From a virus, in the IMG/VR virus record IMGVR_UViG_3300029267_003703, positions 21,448 to 85,447 of that record: 64,000 bases of DNA, one strand, 5' to 3'. The notes beneath the pieces are model-generated. The model was given only the letters and a program-made list of their open reading frames with translations. It did no database searches and had not been told where the DNA came from. Both the position numbers and the translations under genes were made by a program. Shown in pieces: positions 63,793 to 64,000 of the stretch; the stretch's first letter is position 1, and every line of letters begins with the position of its first letter.

Positions 63793-64000
63793 GCTCGTAG
63801 GGTCTGCGGCGTACGGGCGGTGGGGCAAGAAGTTCAAGAAGATCTTGGCCGAGAGAGGGCTGACCGCTCGGAACGTGTCGGTTGCTTTGGGGCTGGCGCG
63901 CCATACCGTCGGGGCCTGGTTGCTGGGGCGCCAGGGCATCTCTTGGGAGTCGTACATGCAGGTCGTTGAGTGGGAACCCCGGCTTCGTTCTGATGAGCTG
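63770..64000 (+). CDS. HTH/XRE-like DNA-binding protein, cut by window end
   Basis: The frame starts at ATG 63770 after CGAGGAGAGAGAAC, overlaps the lipoprotein gene by 23 bases and is still open at the last base (77 residues visible). KKFKKILAERGLTARNVSVA followed by LGLARHTVGAWLLGR has the spacing of a helix-turn-helix of the Cro/C1 type. A basic N-terminus (MTRKRRGK) precedes it. It may be a small transcriptional regulator. The 3' end is missing. Confidence 0.6.
   Translation, partial: MTRKRRGKLVGSAAYGRWGKKFKKILAERGLTARNVSVALGLARHTVGAWLLGRQGISWESYMQVVEWEPRLRSDEL

Noticed and set aside
1-64000. tRNA or rRNA genes
   Set aside because: No cloverleaf with a T-arm GTTCGAATC-type sequence or rRNA-like stretch was recognised on either strand by eye; a dedicated covariance search could still reveal one.

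Overview
The window is 64 kb of a large, GC-rich tailed bacteriophage genome (or prophage-like contig). It holds densely packed, mostly overlapping genes with strong AGGAGG-type ribosome sites, a phage DNA-replication module and a long run of virion genes. There are no rRNA, tRNA or metabolic operons. A gp25/W-like and a J-like baseplate protein suggest a contractile-tailed (myovirus-type) particle. A lipoprotein, a Sec-signal spanin-like protein and YadA/S74-type fibres suggest a Gram-negative host. The host genus cannot be named from sequence alone. No gene-free stretch exceeds about 160 bases.

Layout. 1-3510 (+): small, translationally coupled hypothetical genes ending in a GIY-YIG nuclease and a clear rho-independent terminator. 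3673-28677 (+): baseplate, fibre and lysis region, containing a gp25-like protein, a 1388-residue J-like baseplate protein, a very glycine-rich 1195-residue fibre, a 1017-residue YadA-repeat tailspike with an S74 self-cleaving chaperone, a 1294-residue PKD-containing virion protein, further tail proteins, then membrane proteins and a candidate lysis protein. One small zinc-ribbon gene (9096-9404) lies backwards inside this block. 28646-33149: mixed strands, with a DnaQ-type exonuclease, a zincin-motif protein, dCMP deaminase, small membrane proteins, a probable virion protein and a signal-peptide/TM protein. 32217-48686 (-): replication and recombination. Most of the block (33142-48686) is one tightly overlapped run with SF2 helicase, family-4 uracil-DNA glycosylase, DnaB-like helicase, DnaG-like primase, a multi-zinc protein, family A DNA polymerase, RecA-like recombinase, two PD-(D/E)XK nucleases and a RusA-like resolvase. 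48800-54090 (+): a head/portal module ending in a zinc-ribbon-containing portal protein. 54200-55911 (-): four small genes of unknown function. 56069-62479 (+): one 2136-residue polypeptide that carries a complete bacterial-type RNA polymerase beta subunit followed directly by beta'. 62639-64000 (+): small genes, a lipoprotein, and an HTH-like protein cut by the window end.

How the parts work together. Primase, helicase, polymerase, the zinc protein and the nucleases form a self-sufficient replication/recombination set. UDG and dCMP deaminase act on uracil and pyrimidine nucleotides. The fused beta-beta' implies phage-controlled transcription. Several gene starts are nevertheless preceded by host sigma70-like, extended -10 (TGGTAnnnT) motifs, some so close to the start codon that the mRNAs would be leaderless. 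No alpha or sigma subunit was recognised here.

The main points for a second look are the single-chain RNA polymerase, the set of putatively leaderless genes, a gene broken at a 7-base homopolymer (32616-32622), an unnamed protein family next to the holin-like genes, modules shared between fibre proteins, and a recurring short 'LxKxA' motif in several putative virion proteins. Major capsid, terminase, sheath, tube and tape-measure genes were not recognised, so the rest of the structural set presumably lies outside the window.
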